Of a stretch of DNA of 64,000 nt, positions 36,747 through 46,000 are shown piece by piece. The notes under the pieces were generated by a model. That model saw nothing but the letters and a program-made list of their open reading frames with translations, ran no database searches and was not told the origin of the DNA. Within the stretch, counting starts at the first letter, position 1, and each line of letters begins with the position of its first letter. A program made the position numbers and the translations under genes. Origin of the DNA: Sphingobium yanoikuyae (GTDB taxonomy: Bacteria; Pseudomonadota; Alphaproteobacteria; Sphingomonadales; Sphingomonadaceae); contig NZ_CP139979.1 of NCBI RefSeq assembly GCF_034424525.1, positions 868,001-932,000 on the forward strand, read 5' to 3'.

Positions 36747-37855
36747 AGGTCGATATCAGCCCACAAGGCAGCATGGTCGGACCCTGCATCGGCTGCCCTG
36801 CTGACTTCGGGATAGGCCTCCCAGCGCTTCGGTCGCGATCCTGGCCACATGCCGGTGCGGTACACGCCGCCTGACCGCACGCGTTCAAACAGCGAAGGCG
36901 ACAGCAGTATATAGTCGATCTTATTGGCCGCGTTGCACAGACCATAGGTGCCAGGATAGCCGCCATCGTCGAACGCCGGGTGGGTGAAGATGTCCGCCAA
37001 ATCTGTGTCATGGAGCAGTGGAGCGAGTGGTGCGCTCGATGGCGTGTCGTTGAAGTCGCCGATGATAGCGACATAGCGCGCACCATTGTCGATCAGCCCT
37101 CTATAGATTTCGGCGATCCGCTCGGCTTGCGCCTTGCGTTTGGCGTCGGACGCTGCCTTGCCGCCATAGCCCTTACTCTTGAGATGGTTGACCAGCACCA
37201 GAAGTGTCTCACCGTTCGGAGTCGTTACCTCGAATTGCGGGCAATCGCGTGAAAAGACAGGTTGGCCGTTCGGCAGCTGGTCGTCGACGCGGCTGCACAT
37301 TGTGCCGATCGGATAGCCCGTGCGGCTCATCAATCCGACGTCAATGCCCCGCTCGTCATTGCCGTCGATCAGCATGACATGGCGAAACGGCGTGCCGCCG
37401 AGTGCCGGCAGGATCTCCGTGTTGAACGCTGACAGCACCGGGCGGCTTTCGGCCTCGATGACACCGAGCACGTCGGCTTCCAGGTCCATCATAACCCGCG
37501 CGGTGTTCCGCATCGCATGTTCGTTGACTGGTTCGTCGCGGAGTTCCAGCGAGCCCACCCAATCGGCGCGTCCGTCCGCCTCGATCACGACGCCACCGTC
37601 CTTGGGGCGTCGCAACAAGCCGCCGCGGTTGCGTCGCAAGATAACAAACGGGCCTGTGTCGGATTTCTCAAGGCCGAGGTCACGCATCAGCTCGACCATC
37701 CGGGTTTTGTCGGCGGGAGCATAGGTGACCTGACCAAGAAGCCCGTTGAGCGTGGCGAACTTCTCCAATACCGGGCGGCCTTCTTCCCAGCTGTCGAGGT
37801 TCATTGCCTTGGCACGATCGAACAGGTTTTCGACGTTATAGACAGCAAGCTTCAT
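36743..37855 (-). CDS. Endonuclease/exonuclease/phosphatase-family protein
   Basis: The ATG at 37855 follows AAGGGAGA, giving 370 aa. Motifs of the fold are clear: KLAVYNVENLFD at the start, ADVLGVIEAES (metal-binding Glu), LLVLVNHLKSKG, YVAIIGDFNDTPSS and a closing GSDHAALWADI. It should hydrolyse phosphodiester or phosphomonoester bonds; the substrate is not clear. No signal peptide is seen. It precedes the flavodoxin-like gene in the same operon, and an IS5-type element lies 63 bp before its start. Confidence 0.9.
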   Translation of the reverse strand: MKLAVYNVENLFDRAKAMNLDSWEEGRPVLEKFATLNGLLGQVTYAPADKTRMVELMRDLGLEKSDTGPFVILRRNRGGLLRRPKDGGVVIEADGRADWVGSLELRDEPVNEHAMRNTARVMMDLEADVLGVIEAESRPVLSAFNTEILPALGGTPFRHVMLIDGNDERGIDVGLMSRTGYPIGTMCSRVDDQLPNGQPVFSRDCPQFEVTTPNGETLLVLVNHLKSKGYGGKAASDAKRKAQAERIAEIYRGLIDNGARYVAIIGDFNDTPSSAPLAPLLHDTDLADIFTHPAFDDGGYPGTYGLCNAANKIDYILLSPSLFERVRSGGVYRTGMWPGSRPKRWEAYPEVSRAADAGSDHAALWADIDL

Positions 37856-37918
37856 GGTTTTTCTCCCTTCGCTTGAGCAATTTACTCGATTACTGTTGCG
37901 GGCGCGCGACGAACATGA

Positions 37919-38847
37919 GAGCCCGCCCCGAAAGTTGTTGAGCAATACCAGCATGTTGTGATTCACGCCGTCCTGCGAGAGATGGAGTGATCAATGACAT
38001 GGACTGATATTGCCCGGCAGGAGCATAGCCGGAAAGGATTGCGCTATTCCAGTGATATGACGGACCGTGAGTGGTCTTTGGCCGAGCCGTTCATCCCGCC
38101 GGCCAAGCGCGGGGGTCGTCGTCGGACGACAGACATGCGCGAGGTGGTGAATGCCTTGCTTTACATAGCAGCAAGCGGCTGCGCCTGGAGGCTTCTGCCC
38201 AAATGCTTTCCGCCGGTCTCGACGGTGCAGCGCTATTTCTACGCTTGGCGCAACACCGGTTTGCTCGAGGCCATGAACACGGTGCTGGTGATGAACCTGC
38301 GCGAGATCGAAGGGCGCGAAGCCTCGCCCAGCGCCGGTGTGATCGACAGCCAGTCAGTGAAAACCACCGAAAGCGGCGGCCCTTGCGGGTATGACGCGGG
38401 CAAGAAGATCAAGGGCCGGAAGCGGCATATCCTGACCGACACCTGCGGCTTTCTCATCTTCATCCTGGTCCACACCGCCGACATCCAGGACCGCGACGGT
38501 GCCGTCGATGTCCTCAAGGCCGTGCGCAAACGCTTCCCGTGGCTACGCCATGTTTTTGCCGATGGGGGCTATGCTGGTGACAAGCTCCGTGCAGCCCTCT
38601 CCAGATCGGGAGCCTGGACGATCGAGATCATCAAGCGTTCGGACAAGGCAACGGGCTTCCAGGTTCTCCCGCGGCGGTGGGTCGTCGAACGGACCTTCGC
38701 ATGGCTTGGCCGATGCCGCCGACTTGCCAAAGACTGGGAAACCACCATCGCATCGTCCGCCGCTTGGGCGACGATAGCCTCCATCCGCATGCTCACCCGC
38801 AGAACTGCAAGGTATTGCTACGTTTGAGGAACTTCTGAGTCAGGCAC
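37919..38847 (+). mobile_element. IS5-family insertion sequence (IS1031-like group)
   Basis: A 929-bp element with imperfect ends (left GAGCCCGCCCCGAAAGTTG; right, reversed, GTGCCTGACTCAGAAGTT). TGA occurs directly outside both ends (37916-37918 and 38848-38850), a 3-bp TNA target duplication as in the IS1031 group. The flank identity extends to TGAGAGCC, so the exact left end is uncertain by a few bases. Confidence 0.75.
37994..38827 (+). CDS. IS5-family transposase
   Basis: The 277-aa DDE transposase is full length. It has the DUF4096-type N-terminus (SSDMTDREWSLAEPFIP), VIDSQSVKTTESGG (first Asp), FADGGYAGDKL (second Asp) and RRWVVERTFAWLGRCRRL (Glu). It appears intact in one frame, so the element may still move. 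Confidence 0.95.
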   Translation: MTWTDIARQEHSRKGLRYSSDMTDREWSLAEPFIPPAKRGGRRRTTDMREVVNALLYIAASGCAWRLLPKCFPPVSTVQRYFYAWRNTGLLEAMNTVLVMNLREIEGREASPSAGVIDSQSVKTTESGGPCGYDAGKKIKGRKRHILTDTCGFLIFILVHTADIQDRDGAVDVLKAVRKRFPWLRHVFADGGYAGDKLRAALSRSGAWTIEIIKRSDKATGFQVLPRRWVVERTFAWLGRCRRLAKDWETTIASSAAWATIASIRMLTRRTARYCYV

Positions 38848-39089
38848 TGAGAGCCAATGTTCAATGGCCTTCGCTGGTATATGGAATATCCGCGCTGCGT
38901 CCCAGGAATAGCCAGTGCGCGCTCTTCGGCAATGCGGTTTCCCCGCCAAAAGTCAGATTGACCGAATAATAATTCGAACCATGATCAGGTGATTAAATTC
39001 CGTTTCGACGATGCCGGGGGGCAAACAACCGAGCGGTATCCGCGTCAATTTCTGCGGTGACCTGCGAAATGGGACGGAGATTATCACCC

Positions 39090-39635
39090 ATGCAGTACCA
39101 ACGTCGAATTGAATCCATGTTGGAAGAGGGCGGCCAACTGGCCGTCTTTGCACCACTTTGCAAGTCAATCATCACTAGCAGGACGCAGCTGGCGGAATTG
39201 TTCGGCTCACTTTGCTCGGACCCCGGCAGCGAGATGCTCCTTGATCTTTATTGGCGTGACAGCCAAGGCCTGAAGACCTCGCTTACCAGTTTATGGCGTG
39301 CTTCAAAGGCCTCGGAAATGACAGCCCGGCATTGTCTGGCTGTAATGGAGGCACAGGCCATTGTCGAACGTCTGCCTGACCCTCTCGACAAGCGTCGCAC
39401 CTATGTGCAGCTGACCATCTCTGGTCGAGAGAAGATGGATACCTGTTTCCAAACCATCCTGGCCGGATTCGTCCAAGCCTTCCAGGATTGCACTGCCAGC
39501 TGCGCTGACACCGCTCGGCCTCAGGACTATTGTCCCTGGAGCGCTGGCGCCTTTGCAGCCTCGTCAGTGGCTGCCCGCCACCGTTCTCGTTCAGGTAAAA
39601 GACCAACGTCGAGCCAAGCAAATCGACGGGCTTGA
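39090..39635 (+). CDS. MarR-type winged-helix regulator
   Basis: From the ATG at 39090 (ACGGAGA 9 bp upstream) the protein has 181 aa. The central part is a winged helix (KASEMTARHCLAVMEAQAIV, LPDPLDKRRTYVQLT), with the wing motif of MarR proteins. The C-terminal 45 residues are Ser/Ala/Arg-rich and look unstructured or frame-shifted relative to a normal MarR end. The target is unknown. It stands alone between the IS5 element and the plasmid-type module. Confidence 0.72.
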   Translation: MQYQRRIESMLEEGGQLAVFAPLCKSIITSRTQLAELFGSLCSDPGSEMLLDLYWRDSQGLKTSLTSLWRASKASEMTARHCLAVMEAQAIVERLPDPLDKRRTYVQLTISGREKMDTCFQTILAGFVQAFQDCTASCADTARPQDYCPWSAGAFAASSVAARHRSRSGKRPTSSQANRRA

Positions 39636-39827
39636 ATGGACATCCGGGCCTGCGGGTCACGATCGGCGAATGTGCCATGAACCCGATTTTCCGGGATAAG
39701 GTTGCTGGTCGTACAACGTTGAATGAACCAGATGGACGACGCTGGCGAATTGCCATTGCCTGACGAGGCTACACAATCCCGTCGATAAGCGCTCCGGTAA
39801 AAAGTCGCCGGAAGAGAAGGGGGCTTT

Positions 39828-39851
39828 GGTTTGAGGAAGCAAGCTCAAACC
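39828..39851 (+). promoter_or_regulatory. Hairpin before the toprim gene RBS
   Basis: GGTTTGAG (39828-39835) and CTCAAACC (39844-39851) form a perfect 8-bp stem directly before GGAG; a purine-rich run (GGAAGAGAAGGGGG) precedes it. This is one member of a recurrent leader layout in this module. Confidence 0.6.
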
Positions 39852-39864
39852 GGAGTGTCCCTCA

Positions 39865-40782
39865 ATGGCTCTTTCACGCACCAGCGCTGACCCCCGTCTC
39901 CATGCCGCCGCTGCACGGATCGTCAAATCACTCGGCGTTGAATGGAGGCCATCGGGCGTAATGTGCCGCTGCCCAGCTCACAAGGATAACACACCAAGCC
40001 TTTCAGTCCGCGTCGGCGAGCGCAGCATTCTATTCAAATGCTTTGCGGGGTGTTCGACCATCGATGTCATGCGTGCGCTTCGAACGGACAAACTCTCTAC
40101 TCCCTCCGCCGAAACACAGGCTGGGTGGGGCGATGAAGCACGCGAACGGCGGCTGAACGGGCGGATTAGCTCTCTCTGGAAAGAGGCACGTCCAGTGACG
40201 GGCACGCCTGCAGACAACTATCTGTCCACGCGCGGGTTTGCCGGGCCGCACCCGGCACTGCGCTATCATGATCGCGTTCCACTGGGCAGGGGAACCGACG
40301 TCCGTTTTCGCCCCGCACTGCTGGCGGCTGCCGAAGGTGATTTGGGTGTCATCGCGCTCGAACGGCTGTTCCTCGACCCTTGTACCGGGTTGCCAGTCAA
40401 CGATCTTGCTCCGCCAAAGCGCATGCTCGGCCGACCTCACCATGGCGCCGTCCGCTTTGGTGCCGCGACCCGGGTGCTCGGGCTGGCGGAAGGGTGGGAA
40501 ACGGCTTGGTCGGCCCACATTTTGCTCGGAATCCCTGTCTGGGCCGCCTTCGGATCTGAACGGTTTCCGTTGGTCGCCATACCCGAACGGATTGAGCATC
40601 TGATCCTGCTTCCAGACGATGACGCTGCGGGCCGTCGTGGAGCGCAACGTGCGGCAGCTGCTCACCAAGGACCGGGACGTCGCATTGAGACACGGTTCCC
40701 CGGATCGGGCTTCAACGATTGGAATGATCGGTATCAGTCAGAAAGGGGAGGGGGAGGTGAGAATGTGCGGAAAGCAGCCTGA
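39865..40782 (+). CDS. Toprim domain protein with CHC2-type zinc finger (primase-like)
   Basis: The 305-aa protein starts with a DnaG-like zinc-binding motif (CRCPAHKDNTPSLSV, FKCFAGCS) and ends with a toprim fold (LGLAEGWETAWSAHIL, HLILLPDDDAAGRRGA). Such short proteins on plasmids and phages are thought to prime DNA synthesis or process nucleic acids. It is the first gene of the long plasmid-type module and lies 35 bp before the ParB-like gene. Confidence 0.88.
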   Translation: MALSRTSADPRLHAAAARIVKSLGVEWRPSGVMCRCPAHKDNTPSLSVRVGERSILFKCFAGCSTIDVMRALRTDKLSTPSAETQAGWGDEARERRLNGRISSLWKEARPVTGTPADNYLSTRGFAGPHPALRYHDRVPLGRGTDVRFRPALLAAAEGDLGVIALERLFLDPCTGLPVNDLAPPKRMLGRPHHGAVRFGAATRVLGLAEGWETAWSAHILLGIPVWAAFGSERFPLVAIPERIEHLILLPDDDAAGRRGAQRAAAAHQGPGRRIETRFPGSGFNDWNDRYQSERGGGGENVRKAA

Positions 40783-40817
40783 TGGTCAGGTGGATGCACC
40801 GCACAGGAGTAACACCG

Positions 40818-42878
40818 ATGACATTTCCGATCATCTATGTGCCCGCGGTCAACTGCCGTGTGGCGGAAGACAATGTGCGCAAGCATTCCAACGCTGATGC
40901 GGATGCTCAGTTCGAAGCGCATCTCGGCGAAACTGGCATCGTCCTCCAGAACCTGATCGGCGTCCCGATCAAGCGCCGGAAAGACCAGTATGACATCTAT
41001 GCTGGCGGCCGTCGTCTGTCCCGGACGCTCAGCAATATCGAGAAGGGCGTGTTGCCCAAGGATTTTCAGGTTCCGGTCATGGTGGTCCCGACCGCCGAAG
41101 ACGCGATATCAATGAGCCTCGCTGAGAACTTCTTCCAGCTTGCGATGAACCCGGCGGACGCCTGCACGGCCTTTCGCACGATCATCGACAAGGAGAAGAA
41201 AACGACCGCCGACATTGCAAAGCGGTTCAGCCTGACGGAACGTTTCGTTGAGGGCCGTCTACGCCTCGCCAACCTGGCTACGCCGGTATTTGAGGCACTG
41301 GCGAAGGGGCAGATCACACTCGACATCGCCAAGGCCTACGCCAAGACGACCGATACCGTCCGGCAGGCATCGGTGTTCGAAAGCCTGGCCGGCACCTACT
41401 ATGCGAACAATGCTGCCGAGATCGAACGCCAGGTGACAGCGGGGAGTTACACCGGCGGTCATCCGAAAGCGTTGCTGGTCGGCCGTGAGGCCTATCTCGC
41501 GGCGGGCGGCAACATCGACAGAGACCTCTATTCCGATGCCGAAAGTGAACTCTGGACCAACCGAGAACTGCTCGACCAACTCGCTGAAGAGGCTCTCACG
41601 GAAGCAGCCCAAGCCATCCGCGAGCGTGAAGGGTTCGCTGAAGTCCGTACGATCGCAGCCAACCACGTTCCATACACCGCAACCATGGGATTGCGGCGCC
41701 TCCAGGGGGTTGTTCCGCCACTCAGCGAGACCCAGGAGACTCGACGGACCGAAATCCAGGCGGAGATCGAGGAAATCGAGGAAACAGCGGCTGAAGCCGA
41801 GGAGTATAGCGACGAGCAGCTCGAAAAGATCGAAGCGCTGGAAACCGAACTCGGCTCTATCATGGACCGGCAGGAGGTGTTCGAGCCCGAGCAGAAAGCA
41901 AAGGCGCTTGCCTATATCGTGATCGGCGAGAATGGTCAGCCTGTCGTGGAAGAGGCCTTGTTTCTCGCTGAGACCGACGAGGACGATCAGGATATCGATC
42001 CGGATGCCGAGGAGGATGGCGACGACGCCGGCTCGGATGCAGAAAGCACGGCGACCCCGCGCAAGTCAAAGCTCAGTCAGAAACTTCTCGATAGGCTGGC
42101 CGTGATGCGGACTGAACTTGTGGCGCTCCATGTCGCGAACGATCCCCACTTCGCGATGGATCTCGGCACCTTCGTCATGGTCGATGCCGCCCATCGTAAG
42201 TTTGGCGGAGCCTATGATCTTGCATCGGGGCTTAAGGCGCCGCTGCCTGAGCGACGGGTTGGCAATTTCGTCAGCGAGACGGCCGCTGCTGAAGCCTGGG
42301 TCAAGCTTGAAGGGGAGCTTGATCACTCTTGGCGGGACGCCGGCGATCCTGTTGCACGCTTTGATGCCTTCCGGGCGCTGGACGATGAAATGCGCGCCAA
42401 CTGGTTTGCCTGGGCGATCGCGCGGACCATCGAGCCGGTCGCCGACAGCGGTTCGGGAGCGCCGTTCTTGCGGCATCTGGGGCGCAGCCTCGACATCGAT
42501 GTTGCGCGTTGGTGGCGTCCCACCACTCGAAACTTCTTCGATGCCGTTACGCGCAACTGGATCCTCGATCTGTTCGAGGACATTGGCGGGGAGGATCTGA
42601 AGTCCCGCTATGGCGCAGCGAAGAAGGCGGACCTCTCAGCCTCTGCCGAGAAGCTGTTTGCCGGGCAGTCGATCATCGAAGCCGAGATCAAGGACAAGGT
42701 GCTTGCCTGGCTTCCCCAGCCCATGCGGATCGAGGAACCGCCGGTCGTGGAAGCCAGCGGTCCGAGCCGTGCGGAGCTGGCGGCCGCCATCGGCGCAACC
42801 CAGGCTGAGCCGGCCATCGAGGAACCGGTCGAGGCCGCGAATGATGCGGACGGGGACGATCTGGCTGAAGCCGCTTGA
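40818..42878 (+). CDS. ParB/RepB/Spo0J-family protein
   Basis: The ATG at 40818 follows ACAGGAG and gives 686 aa. The N-terminal ParB domain (IYAGGRRLSRTL, SLAENFFQLAMNPADACTAF) is followed by a helix-turn-helix (KKTTADIAKRFSLTERFVEGRLRLANL). A long acidic coiled-coil region (about 310-400) and a C-terminal helical domain come next. No ParA gene is adjacent, so this large form is more likely an accessory or transcriptional ParB-like protein of conjugative plasmids than a segregation ParB. Confidence 0.88.
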   Translation: MTFPIIYVPAVNCRVAEDNVRKHSNADADAQFEAHLGETGIVLQNLIGVPIKRRKDQYDIYAGGRRLSRTLSNIEKGVLPKDFQVPVMVVPTAEDAISMSLAENFFQLAMNPADACTAFRTIIDKEKKTTADIAKRFSLTERFVEGRLRLANLATPVFEALAKGQITLDIAKAYAKTTDTVRQASVFESLAGTYYANNAAEIERQVTAGSYTGGHPKALLVGREAYLAAGGNIDRDLYSDAESELWTNRELLDQLAEEALTEAAQAIREREGFAEVRTIAANHVPYTATMGLRRLQGVVPPLSETQETRRTEIQAEIEEIEETAAEAEEYSDEQLEKIEALETELGSIMDRQEVFEPEQKAKALAYIVIGENGQPVVEEALFLAETDEDDQDIDPDAEEDGDDAGSDAESTATPRKSKLSQKLLDRLAVMRTELVALHVANDPHFAMDLGTFVMVDAAHRKFGGAYDLASGLKAPLPERRVGNFVSETAAAEAWVKLEGELDHSWRDAGDPVARFDAFRALDDEMRANWFAWAIARTIEPVADSGSGAPFLRHLGRSLDIDVARWWRPTTRNFFDAVTRNWILDLFEDIGGEDLKSRYGAAKKADLSASAEKLFAGQSIIEAEIKDKVLAWLPQPMRIEEPPVVEASGPSRAELAAAIGATQAEPAIEEPVEAANDADGDDLAEAA

Positions 42879-42898
42879 TCTGATCCTTCCCTCTCACT

Positions 42899-42932
42899 CG
42901 GGCCGGGGCGCTTGCGTTCCGGCCCGTTCCTT
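42899..42932 (+). terminator. Hairpin between the ParB-like and helicase genes
   Basis: CGGGCCGG (42899-42906) pairs with CCGGCCCG (42919-42926), 12-base loop, then TTCCTTTA. Weak terminator or attenuator. Confidence 0.5.
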
Positions 42933-43003
42933 TATCCCCGCTGCGTCTTCGCGTCCGTTTCTGCGGACAGATGCCGTGCGCAAATTTCCCGGAGATCATC
43001 ATC

Positions 43004-46000
43004 ATGAATATCCAGTCTGCCGCAGGCCTCGATGTCCACGCCGCCGATGCCGCTCGTAAGGCAGCGGGCCTCTACAGTGTCGCGCTGACCATCGCCGAGC
43101 ATCTCGCCAGTGCCGGCACGATGTCGCGCCAACATCTCTCGCGGCTGATGCGCGAGACGTTCGGAGCCAACGACGCTTCGGGCGTCTGGTCGATGCGTGA
43201 CGCCTATGACGCGCTTGAAGCCGGCCAGGTGCTGTTCCTGCGAAACCATGAGTCCTCACCGCTGACATTGTCCGAGCCCGCTGCGATCCTGAAGGCGCTC
43301 ACCGACCTCGAACGCGGCCTGCCGACCCAGACCTATCGCTCCGAACATCAGGTCGATCTCCAGCAGTTCAGCACACCTATCGCGCTGGCCTGGCTCACGG
43401 CCCTTTGCGCCCGGGTGAATTCGTCCGATGTTGTGCTCGAACCTTCGGCCGGCACCGGCATGCTCACCATTCTCACGGCACGCGCAGGCGCGGTTCTGCA
43501 TCTCAACGAACGCGATACTCAACGCGCAGACCTGCTCGCCCATGTCACCGGCCAACCCGTCACACGCTATGATGGCGCGTCGATCGATGACTGGTTACCC
43601 GCAAGCTTCGCGCCCGACGTCGTGCTCATCAATCCGCCGTTCTCGCGCAGCGAAGGCCGTGGCCGCGATCGCCATGCCGGCGCCCGCCATCTGCGCTCTG
43701 CGCTGCTGCGACTTCGGGAAGCAGGACGCTGCATTGCGATCATGCCGTCGAGTTTCACCGCCGACGGTCCGGGGCGAACCGGCTATGCAGCGGTCCGTGA
43801 GGTGGTGCGCCCGCGCGTCGAGATCGATATCCTCGGCGACGTCTATGCCAAACATGGCACCAGTGCGCGTATCCGATTGCTCATCTTCGACAAGGGCTGG
43901 ACCGGCGAAACCCACTATATTCAAGTCGAGGCCTTGGCTGAAGCTCTGCCGCATGTCCTGGCTCTCCCTGATCGATTGGGCCCGCCAACACCGCCTACGA
44001 CCTCGGCCCCCGCGCCAACCCTCAAGCCGGTCCGCACCCGCGGATCGGCTTTTTCCATGTTCGCCAGGGAGACCGCGCCACGTCCGCTCACACCCCCTGT
44101 CGTCGCGGCCGTCGAAACCACTCCAAAGCCAGTCGAATTCATCGTGCGGGAAAAACCGCTGCCGATGGGTGAGACAGCCGGCATCTTCGCACCCTGGAGA
44201 CTGTCGCGCATCGAGATACCCAGTGCGGCGGAGCATCCCGATGAGCTGGTCGAAACGCTCGCGATGGCGTCGGTGTTGCCACCGGTGCCGAGCTATCGGC
44301 CCGAATTGCCACCCGGCACCTTCAAGGCGCTGTCGAGCGCGCAGCTAGAAACAATCCTGCTTGCCGGCAGTGCGTTCGAGCGTGATCTTCCCGGTCGCTA
44401 TATGCCCAACGAGGCCGGCGATCAGCTGTTCGAGAATGAAGACGGCCATGTCTATCGGCAGGGTTTCTTTGTGGGTGATGGCACCGGCGTCGGCAAAGGC
44501 CGTGAAGCCGCTGCCTGCCTCATGGATCAATGGTGCCGCGGTAACCGGCGCCATGTCTGGATATCGCTGAGCGGACCTCTTCTGAGCGATGCGAGAAGAG
44601 ATTGGGAAGCGTTGGGCGGCATGGCTGCCGACATCCAGCCGCTCGACGCGATTCCGCTCGGAAAGCCTATCACGATGTCAGCAGGCATCTTGTTCCTCAC
44701 CTACAGCACATTGCGTTCGGTCCGCGATAAAGGGCCCTCGCGCCTCGATCAGATCCTTGCCTGGCTGGGCGACGATTACGAGGGTTTGATCATCTTCGAT
44801 GAATCCCATGCCCTAGCCAATGCTGCGCCAGCTGCCAGCGACTTCGGCGATGCCGTGGCTTCACAGCAGGGGATCACCGGTTTGCGCCTCCAGAATGCCT
44901 TGCCGCGCGCCCGTATCCTCTATGTCTCGGCGACGGGTGCGACCACCCCCGCCAATCTTGGCTATGCGATCCGGCTCGGACTCTGGGGGGCTGGCACCGC
45001 ATTTACCTCCCGCGCCAGCTTCACCGCTGCGATGGAGAAGGGCGGCATCGCGGCAATGGAAGTCGTCAGCCGCGATCTCAAGGCGACCGGCCTCTATACC
45101 GCCCGCTCGCTCTCCTATGCCGGCATTGAATATGAGCCACTCGAGCACAAGCTCACCGCGGCTCAAATAGCGATCTACGATGCCTATGCCGACGCCTGGC
45201 AAGTCGTGCACGCCGGGCTCGATACTGTACTCAAGGCGACCAACGTGATCGATCAGGTTGGAGGCGACACGCTCAACGCGCAGGCCAAGGGCGCGGCGCT
45301 CTCCAGATTCGAAAGTTCACGGCAGCGCTTCTTTTCGGCCCTTCTGGTGGCAATGAAGATGCCAACGCTCCTGAAGGCGATCGAGGCTGAACTTGCTCAG
45401 GGCCATGTCGCGGTCGTGCAACTGGTCTCGACTTCCGAAGCGACCCTCGAACGGCGGCTGGCGACGCTCTCGCCCGATGAGCGTGCCAATTTGGATATCG
45501 ATTTGTCTCCTCGCGACATACTGGTCCGGTATTTGACCGACGCGTTCCCAACACGCCAAATGGAAGTCTACAAGGACAATAGCGGCGAGGTTCGCTCACG
45601 TCCGGCCAGCGATGAAGAAGGCAATCCCGTCCTCAGCCAGGAAGCGGTCCGTGCTCGCGACGGACTAATCGAGAAGCTTTGCGCGATGCCGCCTGTCGCG
45701 ACCGCACTCGACGAACTGATCCGCCACTTCGGCACAGATCGGGTTGCCGAGGTCACCGGCCGTTCACGCCGCATCGTGACTGATGGGGCCGGGCGGCAGA
45801 AGATCGAACGCTTGAGTCCGCTTGCCCGCATCGCAGACACGCAGGCATTCCAGAATGGCGACAAGGACATCCTGGCCTTTTCGGCAGCCGGCGGGACAGG
45901 CCGTTCGTATCATTCGGATCGCAATTCCAGGAGCGCGCACCGCAGGCGCGTGCATTTTGGTCTTGAATTTGGTTGGCGCGCGCCAGCGGCGGTCCAGGGC

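Noticed and set aside
40782..40817. Upstream start for the ParB-like gene
   Set aside because: The ATG at 40818 has ACAGGAG at good spacing; the extra N-terminal residues have none.
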